Below are positions 25,201-34,536 of a stretch of 64,000 nucleotides of DNA, in pieces. Below the pieces are notes generated by a model. That model saw only the letters and a list, made by a program, of their open reading frames with translations. It searched no databases and was not told the origin of the DNA. Each line of letters opens with the position of its first letter. The stretch's first letter is position 1. Source of the DNA: Lewinella sp. IMCC34183 (GTDB lineage: Bacteria > Bacteroidota > Bacteroidia > Chitinophagales > Saprospiraceae); the NCBI RefSeq assembly GCF_003390915.1, contig NZ_QMEM01000008.1, positions 1 through 64,000 of the forward strand. The letters are read 5' to 3'. A program made the translations under genes and the position numbers.

Positions 25201-25233
25201 CAAAGGTAATCACATCCTTTCTAGCTACCTTGC
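25201..25233. promoter_or_regulatory. Candidate divergent promoters, udk / nucleoside transporter
   Basis: Minus strand: TACCTTTG (complement of CAAAGGTA, 25201-25208), a perfect -7 element 7 nt from the udk start. Plus strand: TACCTTGC at 25226-25233, a near match 19 nt before the transporter ATG. -33 elements are not clear for either. Confidence 0.45.
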
Positions 25234-25252
25234 ACCCGACCGAACCGCAGCT

Positions 25253-26644
25253 ATGACCTTTGCTTACGATCTTTTTCGCACCGTCCTCGGCATGAGTGTA
25301 ATGCTGGGGGTGTGCTACGCCTTTAGCGCCAACCGGCGGGCCATCGACTGGAAACTGGTGGGCATCGGTATCGCGATGCAGTTCGTGCTGGCGATCCTGA
25401 TCCTAAAGGTACAGGGGGTAAGTACCGTCTTCGACTACATCGCGGCGGGTTTCCGCAAGACGCTGGAGTTCACCGCCGCGGGAGCCGAATTCCTCTTCGG
25501 CAGCATTGTGACCAACCTCGACAGCTTCGGCTACATTTTTGCCTTCCAGGTACTGCCCACTATCGTATTCTTCTCGGCACTTTCGGCCATCCTCTATTAC
25601 CTGGGCATTCTGCAGAAGGTGGTCTACGGCCTGGCCTGGCTGCTCAGTAAGGCGATGGGTCTTAGCGGTCCGGAAAGTCTGGCCGCCGCGGCCAACGTCT
25701 TTATCGGGCAAACCGAAGCCCCTCTGGTGGTGAAGCCCTACCTCGAGCAAATGACCCGCTCGGAGCTGCTGTGCGTGATGGTCGGCGGTATGGCGACCAT
25801 TGCCGGTAGTGTATTCGTCTCCTACATCGGGTTCCTGGGCGGGACCGACGAAGCATCCCAGCAATTCTTCGCCCGCCACCTACTGACGGCCAGCATCATC
25901 TCGGCCCCGGCGGCCATCGTCTGCGCGAAAATGCTGCTGCCCGAAGATCGCGCCGAACTGACGGTCGCCACCGGTGCCGCCACAACCGATCCCCACGAGG
26001 CCCTCACGCCCGTCCGCGACCGGCGGTTGGAGATGGCCGCCGACGACAGCAACAATTTGCTCGACGCCATCAGCCGGGGCACTACCGACGGGCTGCGGCT
26101 GGCCGTCAACGTGGGCGCGATGCTGCTCGTGTTCACGGCCCTGATCTACATGCTCAACGTCCTGTTCGTCGGCGGTACCGATCTGGTCAACGACCTGGCC
26201 ACCGCACTGGGGCTCACCGACGCCGACTGGAACGCGGCCATCGCTGCGGCGACGGAGGGCCGCTTCGACGGATTCAGTTTTACTTACCTGCTGGCCCTGC
26301 TGTTTGCCCCGGTGGCGTGGGTGATCGGGGTGCCGTTCGAGGACATCACGATCGTCGGGCAGCTGCTCGGCCTCAAGACCGTGATCAACGAGTTCGTGGC
26401 GTACGATACCTTCCGAACGGTACGCGCCGCGGGCGATACCCTCAGTCCGAAGAGCGTGCTGATCGCGGCCTACGCACTGTGCGGGTTTGCCAACTTCGCA
26501 AGTATCGGGATCCAGGTGGGGGGCATCAGCGCTATCGCACCCGGCCAGCGCAAAAACCTCACCGAACTGGGCCTTGTTGCGCTACTGGGGGGGACGGTAG
26601 CCTGCCTGATGACGGGTACGATTGCGGGATTATTTTACCAGTAA
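25253..26644 (+). CDS. Concentrative nucleoside transporter (NupC/CNT family)
   Basis: 463 residues from the ATG at 25253; an in-frame ATG at 25187 lies in the udk start and is rejected. It has about 8-10 membrane segments. Family motifs: VLPTIVFFSALSAILYYLGILQ, GPESLAAAANVFIGQTEAPLVVKPYL (the CNT nucleoside-binding G-Q-T-E segment), and LKTVINEFVAYDTF plus SIGIQVGGISAIAPGQRKNL near the end. Predicted Na+- or H+-coupled nucleoside import across the inner membrane. The divergent udk would trap imported uridine or cytidine by phosphorylation. Confidence 0.94.
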   Translation: MTFAYDLFRTVLGMSVMLGVCYAFSANRRAIDWKLVGIGIAMQFVLAILILKVQGVSTVFDYIAAGFRKTLEFTAAGAEFLFGSIVTNLDSFGYIFAFQVLPTIVFFSALSAILYYLGILQKVVYGLAWLLSKAMGLSGPESLAAAANVFIGQTEAPLVVKPYLEQMTRSELLCVMVGGMATIAGSVFVSYIGFLGGTDEASQQFFARHLLTASIISAPAAIVCAKMLLPEDRAELTVATGAATTDPHEALTPVRDRRLEMAADDSNNLLDAISRGTTDGLRLAVNVGAMLLVFTALIYMLNVLFVGGTDLVNDLATALGLTDADWNAAIAAATEGRFDGFSFTYLLALLFAPVAWVIGVPFEDITIVGQLLGLKTVINEFVAYDTFRTVRAAGDTLSPKSVLIAAYALCGFANFASIGIQVGGISAIAPGQRKNLTELGLVALLGGTVACLMTGTIAGLFYQ

Positions 26645-26869
26645 GGACAAATTTGTTCGAACTCTGGGTAAATTATGACCCGCAAAGGGTTGGTGGACAC
26701 CTGTTTGTTAGTAATATTGCGTGCCCTTCGCGCAATGTTTACTCAATTTCCCCCGCGAACGGTTGTCGATCGACACACACTTCCACCTCTTTTGCTATTG
26801 CCTCCGACCGCGTGCAGTCTCTGCACTTGCGACAATTATATCCTTTCCATTCCTACCAAACCTAGTAGT
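26645..26869 (+). promoter_or_regulatory. Leader region of the SusC/SusD operon with a stem-loop
   Basis: 225 bp between the nucleoside transporter and susC-like genes. The frame is open to an ATG at 26675, but the real signal peptide starts at 26870. AATATTGCG (26713-26721) pairs with CGCAATGTT (26731-26739): nine pairs, one a wobble, loop of 9 nt. This is a candidate leader structure or attenuator. I did not find a convincing TTG/TAnnTTTG promoter here. Confidence 0.45.
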
Positions 26870-29800
26870 ATGAACTCCTTTTACCGATTCAAGTACCCGG
26901 GGCTGCCGCTCCTCCTGCTGCTGCTCCTTTGGGGGACCGTAGTGGGTGCGCAGGCTACCGGGAGCAACCAAATAACCGGCACCGTCATCGACGCCGAGAG
27001 CAGCGAACCGCTGATCGGCGTGACCGTGCAGGTGGAGAATACCGGCACCGGCACCGTAACCGATCTCGACGGTGGGTACAGCGTGACGGCAAATGGCGAC
27101 GACGTGCTTATCTTCACCTACACCGGCATGGAGACGCTGCGCATCCCCGTGGGAACGCAAACCGTAATCGACGTGGAGATGGGTGCCTCGAGCATCGCCC
27201 TTGACCAGGTAATCGTGACCGCCTATGGCGGCGCCACCAAGCAGGGTGCCTTTACCGGTTCGGCTACTCAGATCAACTCTGAAGACATCCAGGGCCGGGC
27301 GGTGACCAACATCGCCAGCGCCCTTGACGGCGCCTCGGGTATTCAGTTCTCGCCGGGCAGCGGCCAGCCGGGTGCCGGCTCGTCGATCCGGGTGCGTGGC
27401 TTTGGTTCCGTGAACGCCTCCAGCGACCCCCTCTACGTCGTGGACGGCATCATTTTCTCCGGTAGCCTCAGCAGTATCAACCCGGCCGACATTGAGAGCC
27501 TCACCGTTCTCAAAGACGCCTCTTCCACCGCCCTGTACGGCGCCAAGGCGGCCAACGGCGTTGTCCTCATTACCACCAAGAGCGGCAAGAGCGGACAAAA
27601 CCGCTTCAACGTCAACCTCAGCCAAGGCTTCAGCGGCCGCGCCATCCCGGAATACGACCGGGTAGGTCCCGGGGAGTACTACGAACTGCAGTGGGAGGGC
27701 TACCGCAACAGCCTGGTATACAGCAACGGCGTAGATCCGGCGGTCGCTAACCAACGCGCCTCGGACCGGATCGTAGGCCTGTTGGGCACCAACCCCTACA
27801 ATGTTGCCGACAGCATGCTGGTAGGCACCGACGGCCGGCTCAACCCCAATGCCGAGCTGCTCTACCCCGGCGACCTTGACTGGCAGGACGCCCTCAGCCG
27901 TTTGGGCAACCGCAGCGAGGCAAACGTATCGTACCAGGGTGGAACGGAAAATACTACCTTCTTTACTTCGCTGGGCTACATCGACGATACCGGCTGGATC
28001 CTGGCCTCCGACTTCGAGCGGGTGTCCGGTCGTATGAACGTGACCACTCAGCCTCGCGATTGGATCCGCACCGGACTGAACGCCAACCTGGCCTCCTCGA
28101 CAAGCAACCAGGCGGCCGACGGGGGTAGCACGAGCTTCGTCAACCCCTTCTTCGCGACGCGGTACATCGCGCCGATCTACCCCCTTTACTACCACGATCC
28201 GGCAACGGGTGAGTTCCTGCTGGACGATAACGGCGAGCGGCAGTACAACCTGGGCGAGGACCGCGTAGGCAGTACGAACGGCCGGAACGTAATTCAGGAA
28301 ACCATTCTGAACATCGATCAGGACAAGCGCAGTGTACTCGGTGCGCGGGCGTTTGTAGACCTGTACTTCCTGCAGGACTTCACGCTAACGCTCAACGGCG
28401 GCCTCGACCGGCAGAACTACAACAACGTAGGCTACGGCAACCCCATCGTAGGCGACGCGGCCCCCAACGGCCGGGCATTCCGCACCAATACGGTCACCTC
28501 CTCCATCAGCTTCAACCAGCTGCTGAAGTACGCCCGCGGTTTCGGACGCCACAACATCAACCTGCTGGCCGGTCACGAAAGCTTTGAGTACGAGTACAAT
28601 TACCTGTATGGCTTCCGTACCCAGCAGATCGCCTCCGGGAATACCGAGCTGATCAACTTCACGACCACCTCCAGTCTTAACAGCTTCTCCCGTCGCTACA
28701 CCACCGAAGGGTGGCTGGCCCGTGCCGAGTACGACTTCAACGACCGCTACTTCCTTTCGGCCAGCTTCCGGGCGGACGGCTCCTCGCGCTTCGACGAGGA
28801 CGTACGCTGGGGGCAGTTCTACTCCGTGGGGGGTGCCTGGCGTATCGACCAGGAGAACTTCATATCCAACGTCGGCTGGATCAACCTGCTTAAGCTGCGG
28901 GCTTCCTACGGCGAGGTCGGCAACGACTCCAACCTGGACAACGGCGCCCTGAGCTTCTACGCCAGCCAGCCGCAGTTCGCGCTGAACTACAATAACGCCA
29001 GCGAGCCCGGCATCCTGTTCAGCTCCCTGGGGTCGCCCACCCTGGCCTGGGAGACCAACGCACAGACGGACGTGGCCGTAGAATTCGGTCTGTTTGACTA
29101 CCGGCTTTCGGGCGGTATCGAGTTCTACAGCCGGGTGACCGACAACCTCCTCTTTTCGGTTCCCCTGCCGCTCTCTACCGGCAACGACAGCCGCTTCGCC
29201 AATATCGGTTCGATGTACAACCGCGGTCTGGAGGTCAATCTGTCGGGTAGCCTCATCAACACGCCGAATTTTAACTGGACGCTTGACGTAAACGCCTCGA
29301 CGATCCACAATGAGTTCACCGAACTGCCGCAGGATGAGATCATCACCGGTACCAAGAAGCTGGTCGTCGGCCGGTCCATCTACGACTACTGGCTGCGCGA
29401 GTACTACGGCGTAGACCCCGCCGATGGCGCCGCCCTCTACATCCTCGACCCCGAATCCGGAGCCGCCGATGCGGACATCCGCACCATCAATGGAACCGAG
29501 GTAACGACCAACATCAACAACGCACAGTACGCCTTCGTGGGTACGGCCGTGCCGGACGTGTTCGGTAGTTTCACCAATAAGTTCCGGATCGGTAACCTGC
29601 GCTTCGGCTTCCTGGTGACCTACCAGATCGGTGGTAAGACCTACGACTCCAGCTACGCCGGCCTGATGAGCAACGGCGACTACGGCTCGGCGCTCTCGAC
29701 CGAAATTGCTGGTCGCTGGCAGCAGCCTGGCGACGTGACCAACATTCCCCGTCTGGATGCGGCGCAGTCCAACAACTTCGACGCCGGATCGAGCCGCTGG

Positions 29801-30034
29801 CTCGTGGATTCCGACTACCTCGCCCTGCGGCAGGCCAACATTTCGTACGATCTGCCCGCTCCGGTCCTCGACCGGATCAACATGTCCACGCTCCGCGTAT
29901 TCGTGAACGCCGAAAACCTGTTCTTCAACACCGAGCGGCAGGGCATGTACATCAACCAAAACTTTAACGGGACCACGCAGAACGCCTTCACGCCTTCGCG
30001 GACCATCACCTTTGGCGTCAACGCCGGATTCTAA
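26870..30034 (+). CDS. SusC/RagA family TonB-linked outer membrane protein
   Basis: 1054 residues from the ATG at 26870, which opens a signal peptide (YPGLPLLLLLLLWGTVVGAQ). Order: signal; carboxypeptidase regulatory-like domain (QITGTVIDAESSEPLIGVTVQV); SusC-type plug with VIVTAYGGATKQGAFTGSA, the signature RVRGFGSVNASSDPLYVVDGI, and SLTVLKDASSTALYGAKAANGVVLITTKSG; then a long barrel ending in ITFGVNAGF. SusC proteins with their SusD lid import oligosaccharides or peptides through the outer membrane. susD follows 12 nt downstream. No glycoside hydrolase or sigma/anti-sigma pair is adjacent, so the nutrient is unknown. Confidence 0.96.
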   Translation: MNSFYRFKYPGLPLLLLLLLWGTVVGAQATGSNQITGTVIDAESSEPLIGVTVQVENTGTGTVTDLDGGYSVTANGDDVLIFTYTGMETLRIPVGTQTVIDVEMGASSIALDQVIVTAYGGATKQGAFTGSATQINSEDIQGRAVTNIASALDGASGIQFSPGSGQPGAGSSIRVRGFGSVNASSDPLYVVDGIIFSGSLSSINPADIESLTVLKDASSTALYGAKAANGVVLITTKSGKSGQNRFNVNLSQGFSGRAIPEYDRVGPGEYYELQWEGYRNSLVYSNGVDPAVANQRASDRIVGLLGTNPYNVADSMLVGTDGRLNPNAELLYPGDLDWQDALSRLGNRSEANVSYQGGTENTTFFTSLGYIDDTGWILASDFERVSGRMNVTTQPRDWIRTGLNANLASSTSNQAADGGSTSFVNPFFATRYIAPIYPLYYHDPATGEFLLDDNGERQYNLGEDRVGSTNGRNVIQETILNIDQDKRSVLGARAFVDLYFLQDFTLTLNGGLDRQNYNNVGYGNPIVGDAAPNGRAFRTNTVTSSISFNQLLKYARGFGRHNINLLAGHESFEYEYNYLYGFRTQQIASGNTELINFTTTSSLNSFSRRYTTEGWLARAEYDFNDRYFLSASFRADGSSRFDEDVRWGQFYSVGGAWRIDQENFISNVGWINLLKLRASYGEVGNDSNLDNGALSFYASQPQFALNYNNASEPGILFSSLGSPTLAWETNAQTDVAVEFGLFDYRLSGGIEFYSRVTDNLLFSVPLPLSTGNDSRFANIGSMYNRGLEVNLSGSLINTPNFNWTLDVNASTIHNEFTELPQDEIITGTKKLVVGRSIYDYWLREYYGVDPADGAALYILDPESGAADADIRTINGTEVTTNINNAQYAFVGTAVPDVFGSFTNKFRIGNLRFGFLVTYQIGGKTYDSSYAGLMSNGDYGSALSTEIAGRWQQPGDVTNIPRLDAAQSNNFDAGSSRWLVDSDYLALRQANISYDLPAPVLDRINMSTLRVFVNAENLFFNTERQGMYINQNFNGTTQNAFTPSRTITFGVNAGF

Positions 30035-30046
30035 ATCAGCCCCCCG

Positions 30047-31543
30047 ATGAAAAAGCAATTGCTACTACTCGTCCTGCCGGTGCTCCTCCTCTCGCTCAGC
30101 GGTTGTGGAAAAGACTGGCTCGATGAACAACCCACCGACTCGGTGGCGGCCGACGCGGCCACCTCGAGTACCGATAACCTGTTTGCCGTCATCAATGGTA
30201 TCCACCGCCTCATGTACGAGCGCCAGGGGTCAAACGGTCGCGGCGGATACTCCGCGATGATGATCCAGCACGACGCCCTGGGGGAGGACCTCGTCATGAA
30301 CGCCCAGGCCAACGGCTGGTGGATCAGCATGGCCAGTTGGAACGACCACACCAACGCTACCGACGGCGACCTGCGCCACGGCTGGCGGGTGATGTACCAG
30401 GTCATCAACAACGCCAACATCGTCATCAACGGTGCCGAGGAGGCGGCTGGCCCCGCCGCCGACCGCGATGCAGCCCTGGGAGAAGCCTACGCCTACCGGG
30501 CCTTTGCCCACTACTTCCTCGTACAGCGCCACGCCGCCCGCTACGACTGGAACGGCGGTAACGGCCAGCAGGGCATCCCCCTGATCCTGGAACCGACCAC
30601 CGAGGGTATCGCTCCCTCTACGGTTGAGGAAGTTTACACCCAGATCAACAGCGACCTGGACCAGGCGATCACACTGCTGGATGGCTTTAATCGCCCCACC
30701 AAGTCCCACATCAACCAGTCGGTTGCCGAAGGACTAAAGGCCCGCGTCAACCTGACGCAGGGCAACTGGGAAACTGCCGCCGAGTACGCGGTCCTGGCCC
30801 GTGACGGGTACCCCCTGATGGACAGCGTAGCTTACACCTCCGGCTTTAACGACTACAACAACGACGAATGGTTGTGGGGTGGTTACTACAACGAGGAGCA
30901 GGGCTCCGCCTTCACCAATTTCGGTGCCTGGATGTCGCGCAACTTCAGCTCGTCTAATATCCGGGGCAATCCGAAGTCGATCTTCAGCGTGCTCTACGAG
31001 ACAATCCCGCAGACCGACGTGCGCGCCGCCGTATTCAGCGAATCGGGTGAGCACAACAACCTGCCCGCAGGCTACGAGATCAGCTCGGCCCACCGTCGTT
31101 ACCCCTACACCAGCCAGAAGTTCCTGTCGATCAGTACGGGCGACAGCCGCGGCGACGTGCCCTACATGCGGGCCGCCGAAATGTACCTGATTGAGGCCGA
31201 AGCACTGGCCCGCCTGGGTGAGGGGGGTGCCGAGGCACTCTACCCGCTGGCCATTGCCCGTGACCCGGCCTACGAACTTTCCGAGAACGAGGGAGAGGAC
31301 CTGATCGACGAGATCCTGCTGCAGCGGCGGTGGGAGCTGTGGGGCGAAGGCTTCCGCTTCCTCGACCTCAAGCGACTGAATATGGAACTTGACCGTACCA
31401 GCCAGAACGGCATCGAAACGAACCACAACTCGGCCCTGCTCAACGGCCTAATGTTCGTACCTGCCGACGATCCGCGCTGGGTCTGGCTCATCCCCCAGGA
31501 CGAAATCAACGCCAACCCCAATATTTCCCAGGTACAGTACTAA
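30047..31543 (+). CDS. SusD/RagB family nutrient-binding outer membrane lipoprotein
   Basis: 498 residues with a lipoprotein signal (MKKQLLLLVLPVLLLSLSGC, lipobox LSGC, Cys20). The helical TPR-like SusD fold shows in YQVINNANIVINGAEEA and ALGEAYAYRAFAHYFLVQRHA. The family ending is present: RGDVPYMRAAEMYLIEAEALARLGE, ILLQRRWELWGEGFRFLDLKRLN, and WLIPQDEINANPNISQVQY. It forms the lid over the SusC channel. Downstream of the SusC gene by 12 nt; a strong terminator follows. Confidence 0.96.
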   Translation: MKKQLLLLVLPVLLLSLSGCGKDWLDEQPTDSVAADAATSSTDNLFAVINGIHRLMYERQGSNGRGGYSAMMIQHDALGEDLVMNAQANGWWISMASWNDHTNATDGDLRHGWRVMYQVINNANIVINGAEEAAGPAADRDAALGEAYAYRAFAHYFLVQRHAARYDWNGGNGQQGIPLILEPTTEGIAPSTVEEVYTQINSDLDQAITLLDGFNRPTKSHINQSVAEGLKARVNLTQGNWETAAEYAVLARDGYPLMDSVAYTSGFNDYNNDEWLWGGYYNEEQGSAFTNFGAWMSRNFSSSNIRGNPKSIFSVLYETIPQTDVRAAVFSESGEHNNLPAGYEISSAHRRYPYTSQKFLSISTGDSRGDVPYMRAAEMYLIEAEALARLGEGGAEALYPLAIARDPAYELSENEGEDLIDEILLQRRWELWGEGFRFLDLKRLNMELDRTSQNGIETNHNSALLNGLMFVPADDPRWVWLIPQDEINANPNISQVQY

Positions 31544-31569
31544 TTCGATATCCGGAAAAGACGACGGCG

Positions 31570-31611
31570 CGGGCGGCGGGCATTTTGCCCGTCGCCCGCG
31601 TCTGCTTTTGT
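31570..31611 (+). terminator. Terminator of the SusC/SusD operon
   Basis: GCGGGCGGCGGGC (31570-31582), loop ATTTT region, GCCCGTCGCCCGC (31588-31600): 13 pairs with one G-T. It is followed within 6 nt by CTTTTG. It lies 26 nt after the susD stop. Confidence 0.85.
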
Positions 31612-31646
31612 ATCCTTGCACCCGCGTCCGCGCAAAAAATACCCCT

Positions 31647-32198
31647 ATGCTTCCGGAAATCGCTAATCGCAAATCCGTCTTTCCCCAGTTCTTCACCGGT
31701 ACGGACATTGACCGCGCTACGCTCGGCCAGCTCATCGAAGCGGCCAACGCCGCCCCCAGCCACCGCAAGACCGAACCTTGGCGCTTCCGGGTGTACCGGG
31801 GGGCGGGTCGCGACCAGCTGCGGGAGGAACTGCTCGACGTGTACGGACGCGACCGGGACGACGCGGCGGCCATCGCAAAAAAATTCGGTACCAAGATCGA
31901 GCAGTCGGCCGCGGTGCTGCTGATCTTCCTGCACCGCGACCCGCGGGAATCCGTACCGGAGTGGGAAGAGATTGCCGCGGTGGGCGCGGCCGTCGAAAAC
32001 CTGTGGCTTAGCTTAGCTACCCACGGACTTGGCGGCTACTGGTCGAGCCCCGGCTTCGTCTGCGGAGACTACGGGGCCTGGCCGGGCAGCGCGGAGAACG
32101 AGCGCTGCCTCGGCATGTTCTACCTTGGACATCCCGACATGCCCGAACTAATGCGGCCCCGCGGCGACTGGCAGGAGAAGGTGACCTGGGTGGAGTAA
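31647..32198 (+). CDS. Nitroreductase family protein
   Basis: 183 residues from the ATG at 31647 (MLPEIANRKSVFPQFF). FMN-dependent nitroreductase fold: an N-terminal RKS segment, LIEAANAAPSHRKTEPWRFRVYRG (the FMN-binding 'A.APS..N.QPW.F' motif), EIAAVGAAVENLWLSLATHGLGGYWSSPGF and GMFYLGHPD. It reduces nitroaromatics, quinones or other electron acceptors with NAD(P)H; the physiological substrate is unknown. The likely promoter is TATCCTTG at 31612, between the susD terminator and this gene. Confidence 0.9.
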   Translation: MLPEIANRKSVFPQFFTGTDIDRATLGQLIEAANAAPSHRKTEPWRFRVYRGAGRDQLREELLDVYGRDRDDAAAIAKKFGTKIEQSAAVLLIFLHRDPRESVPEWEEIAAVGAAVENLWLSLATHGLGGYWSSPGFVCGDYGAWPGSAENERCLGMFYLGHPDMPELMRPRGDWQEKVTWVE

Positions 32199-32232
32199 AA
32201 TTTTAAATTCAGGATTTTAAATTTAAAATTTT
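32199..32232. repeat. AT-rich palindromic element, second copy
   Basis: Nearly pure A/T between two same-strand genes, with mirrored ATTTTAAATT and AAATTTAAAATTTT segments around CAGG. The 15-mer GTAAAATTTTAAATT at its left edge (32195-32209, covering the TAA stop of the previous gene) is identical to the one at 12672-12686. It stands out in this GC-rich DNA. Confidence 0.6.
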
Positions 32233-32811
32233 ATGCGCCACGAGCTCTTCGACATCGATACCGCCCTCATCACCCAGCGCTGCGTGGTGCGCCGCTTCCG
32301 GGAGCACGACGGGAAGGCCGTATATAAGCTCCTGGATAACAACCGCGACTACCTGCTCGACCACTTTCCGTACCTGATGGCGGAGCCGGGACAGTCGCGT
32401 AAGGACAGCGAGATCTTCGTGCGCGAGTGTATCGCCGAATGGCTGCTCCAGAAACGGTACGCCATGGGCATCTGGCACAATGAGACCACCGAGCTCGTGG
32501 GCTTCATTCAGGTCTTCAACATCGACTGGGGGGTGCCCGCCGGGGAACTGGCCTACTTCATCGACCGGGAGCTGATCCGGCAGGGCATCATGACGGAGGT
32601 GCTCGCCCGTACGGTGCGCTTCTGCTTCCTTCAGCTCGAACTGGACAAACTCATCATCAAGACCCTGGCCGATAACTACGCCAGTCAGCGCCTCGCCCGC
32701 CGCGTGGGCTTTAGCCGCGAAGGGGACCTGCGGGGGGAATACCGTCTGCCGGGGGGCGCGCTGGTGGACCTGATGCGGTTCGGCTTCTCCCGGGAGACGT
32801 ATGGGGAGTAG
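32233..32811 (+). CDS. GNAT family N-acetyltransferase (RimJ/RimL type)
   Basis: 192 residues. Features of the ribosomal-protein N-acetyltransferase-like group: TQRCVVRRFREHDGKAVYKLLDNNRDYLLDHFP, then GIWHNETTELVGFIQVFNIDW, ELAYFIDRELIRQGIMTEVLARTVRFCF (the acetyl-CoA binding loop R-Q-G-I/x) and LIIKTLADNYASQRLARRVGFSREGDLR. It transfers acetyl groups from acetyl-CoA to an amine; the target is unknown. The gene begins directly after an AT-rich repeat. It is convergent with the barrel gene, and the gap between them holds GTAGC-type repeats. Confidence 0.9.
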   Translation: MRHELFDIDTALITQRCVVRRFREHDGKAVYKLLDNNRDYLLDHFPYLMAEPGQSRKDSEIFVRECIAEWLLQKRYAMGIWHNETTELVGFIQVFNIDWGVPAGELAYFIDRELIRQGIMTEVLARTVRFCFLQLELDKLIIKTLADNYASQRLARRVGFSREGDLRGEYRLPGGALVDLMRFGFSRETYGE

Positions 32812-32893
32812 GTAGCATGTAGCGGATAGCTTGTAGTGCACTACACACTGACTATACGCTACGAGCTACATACTACTAGCTACCCGCTACCCG
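32812..32893. repeat. GTAGC/GCTAC intergenic repeat cluster
   Basis: 82 bp between convergent genes made of repeated GTAGC-like words on the left (GTAGCATGTAGCGGATAGC, TTGTAG) and their complements on the right (GCTACGAGCTACATAC, CTAGCTACCCGCTACCCGC). A central perfect palindrome GTGTAGTGCACTACAC lies near 32845-32860. The whole region can fold into one long imperfect hairpin, and may act as a bidirectional terminator or mRNA-stabilising element. Confidence 0.7.
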
Positions 32894-34528
32894 CTAAAAC
32901 CTCGCCGATCCCCCGACCATGAAGTTCGTCCCGATCGTAGGGTACTGGTAGAAGCGTTCCCGCTTGTTGTTGAGCAGGTTGTTGACGCGCACCCAGGCAC
33001 CGAAGGTGTCGGTGATGGTGTACTCCGCGTTCAGGCTCAGGTCCAGCAGGGCGTTGAGGTGGTCGACTTGCCCTTCCGGCGTGCGGTAGGGGAGACCGTT
33101 CTCTACGAAAAGGTCTGCGCGCAGTTGGAGGGGCAGGTTGCGGAGGGTATAGATGCCCGCGGCGTTGAGGCTGAGGCTGGGCAGGTGCCAGGGCTTCTCC
33201 TCGTCTTCCATACTGTAGAAGCGTTGGGTGAAGCTGGCGTTGAGGTCCAGCCCCTCCACGAGCGGAAGGGTAGCGGTACCCTGGAAGTAGATCTGGCTAC
33301 CGTCGTCGTACAGCACCCGGAACTTGGGTACGCCGCGGAGGTCGCGCTCCGTGAGGAACAGCGCCAGGTTGTCCAGGTATTTGTAGCCGGCTTCGGCGCG
33401 GTAGGCGATGGAACGGAAGGTACCCTCGACCCCGCCGTAGAAGCGTGTGGCTTCGGAGTTACGGATCCGCATGCGGGTATTGATCCAGGGGTTGTAGTCG
33501 GAAAGGGTACGCAGGGTATTCTTCTGCACGTTACCCTCCACGCCGGCGAAGGCACTCAGTAGCCCGTCGATCACGACCGCCGAGGCGGTGAAGTTAGGGA
33601 AGACGTCGAAGTCGTTGCGTTGGGCCACCAACCGGGCACCCGCCTTGAGCTTTACACGGTCGGCCACCAGCAGGGTATAGCTAGGGCTGAGGCTAACTAC
33701 GTTGAGGCTTTGAGAGGCCGTGTCCTTGAAGGAGGTGAAGCTGGCCTTGAAGTCCACGTCCAACGGGTTGCTGTCGTCGATCCACTTGGTACCGGAAAGG
33801 TCGACATCAAGGTTGGACTCCCGCACCGAAGGGTCGGCGCTCATCAGGTACAGGGAGAGGCCGGCGCGGTAATCGATGTTGCCCTGGGTACGGGTACCAT
33901 TATAGAGCTCGGTACTGAGGCTGAAGGTATTGAAGCGCTGCCGCACCTCGTCGTTGGTGAAGGTGAGGGCGGAATCGCTCTCGACGTCCGAGAAGTTATA
34001 GCCGTAGTAGTAGCGGCTGCGGGTGTCGTACTCGATGTTCCCTCCGACGGCGAAGCCCTGGTCGAACAGGTAGTCTCCGGCGGCACCGAGACGGGTATCG
34101 CTCGCACGCTGGTTCTCTACCTGGTTGTTGTTATTGAAGCTGTAGTGGTTCCCGTAGAAGCCCAGATCGAGGTTGTCCTGGCCGGTCAGGTCGTAGCTGG
34201 CGTCGGCGTAGAGGGCATTGGGGACGCCCAGTCCGAGTTTGACCCAGGCATTGTTGATGGGGGGCAGCTCGGCGCGCTGCAGGGCGCGCGGACGAATGGT
34301 GGGTGCGGGGTAGTCGATCGCGAGCGGGCGGGGGACAATCGTGTAGGTCTGTCGCCGGCTGCTGGTGTCGGCGGGCGGGGGTACGGGATTGACCCGTACG
34401 CGCTCGGCGTCGGTCAGGCTGGCCTCGAAGTTGGTGACCACGGTCACGCTGTTGTCTTCAAGGTCGTTTTGGGCGTAAGTGCTCAGTCCGGCGAGCAGGC
34501 AGATGCCGAGGAGGATGTAGCGTAGCAT
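32894..34528 (-). CDS. Outer-membrane beta-barrel protein (TonB-receptor-like barrel without plug)
   Basis: 544 residues with signal peptide (MLRYILLGICLLAGLSTYAQ). A Pro-rich segment (~60-90) precedes long amphipathic strands rich in Tyr, Asn and Gly: LGLGVPNALYADASYDLTGQDNLDLGFYGNHYSF, LNLNASFTQRFYS, TDTFGAWVRVNNLLNNKRERFYQYPTIGTNFMVGGSARF. The last ~60 residues closely resemble the end of TonB-dependent receptors (RVNNLLN...), but no plug domain or TonB box is seen. The gene is 8 nt after the TPR gene, so it is probably translated with it as a partner. Confidence 0.8.
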   Translation of the reverse strand: MLRYILLGICLLAGLSTYAQNDLEDNSVTVVTNFEASLTDAERVRVNPVPPPADTSSRRQTYTIVPRPLAIDYPAPTIRPRALQRAELPPINNAWVKLGLGVPNALYADASYDLTGQDNLDLGFYGNHYSFNNNNQVENQRASDTRLGAAGDYLFDQGFAVGGNIEYDTRSRYYYGYNFSDVESDSALTFTNDEVRQRFNTFSLSTELYNGTRTQGNIDYRAGLSLYLMSADPSVRESNLDVDLSGTKWIDDSNPLDVDFKASFTSFKDTASQSLNVVSLSPSYTLLVADRVKLKAGARLVAQRNDFDVFPNFTASAVVIDGLLSAFAGVEGNVQKNTLRTLSDYNPWINTRMRIRNSEATRFYGGVEGTFRSIAYRAEAGYKYLDNLALFLTERDLRGVPKFRVLYDDGSQIYFQGTATLPLVEGLDLNASFTQRFYSMEDEEKPWHLPSLSLNAAGIYTLRNLPLQLRADLFVENGLPYRTPEGQVDHLNALLDLSLNAEYTITDTFGAWVRVNNLLNNKRERFYQYPTIGTNFMVGGSARF

Positions 34529-34536
34529 GTGCAGGA

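Noticed and set aside
26675-26869. N-terminal extension of the SusC-like protein from the ATG at 26675
   Set aside because: The extra 65 residues precede a complete signal peptide and contain the leader stem-loop; the start at 26870 is far better.
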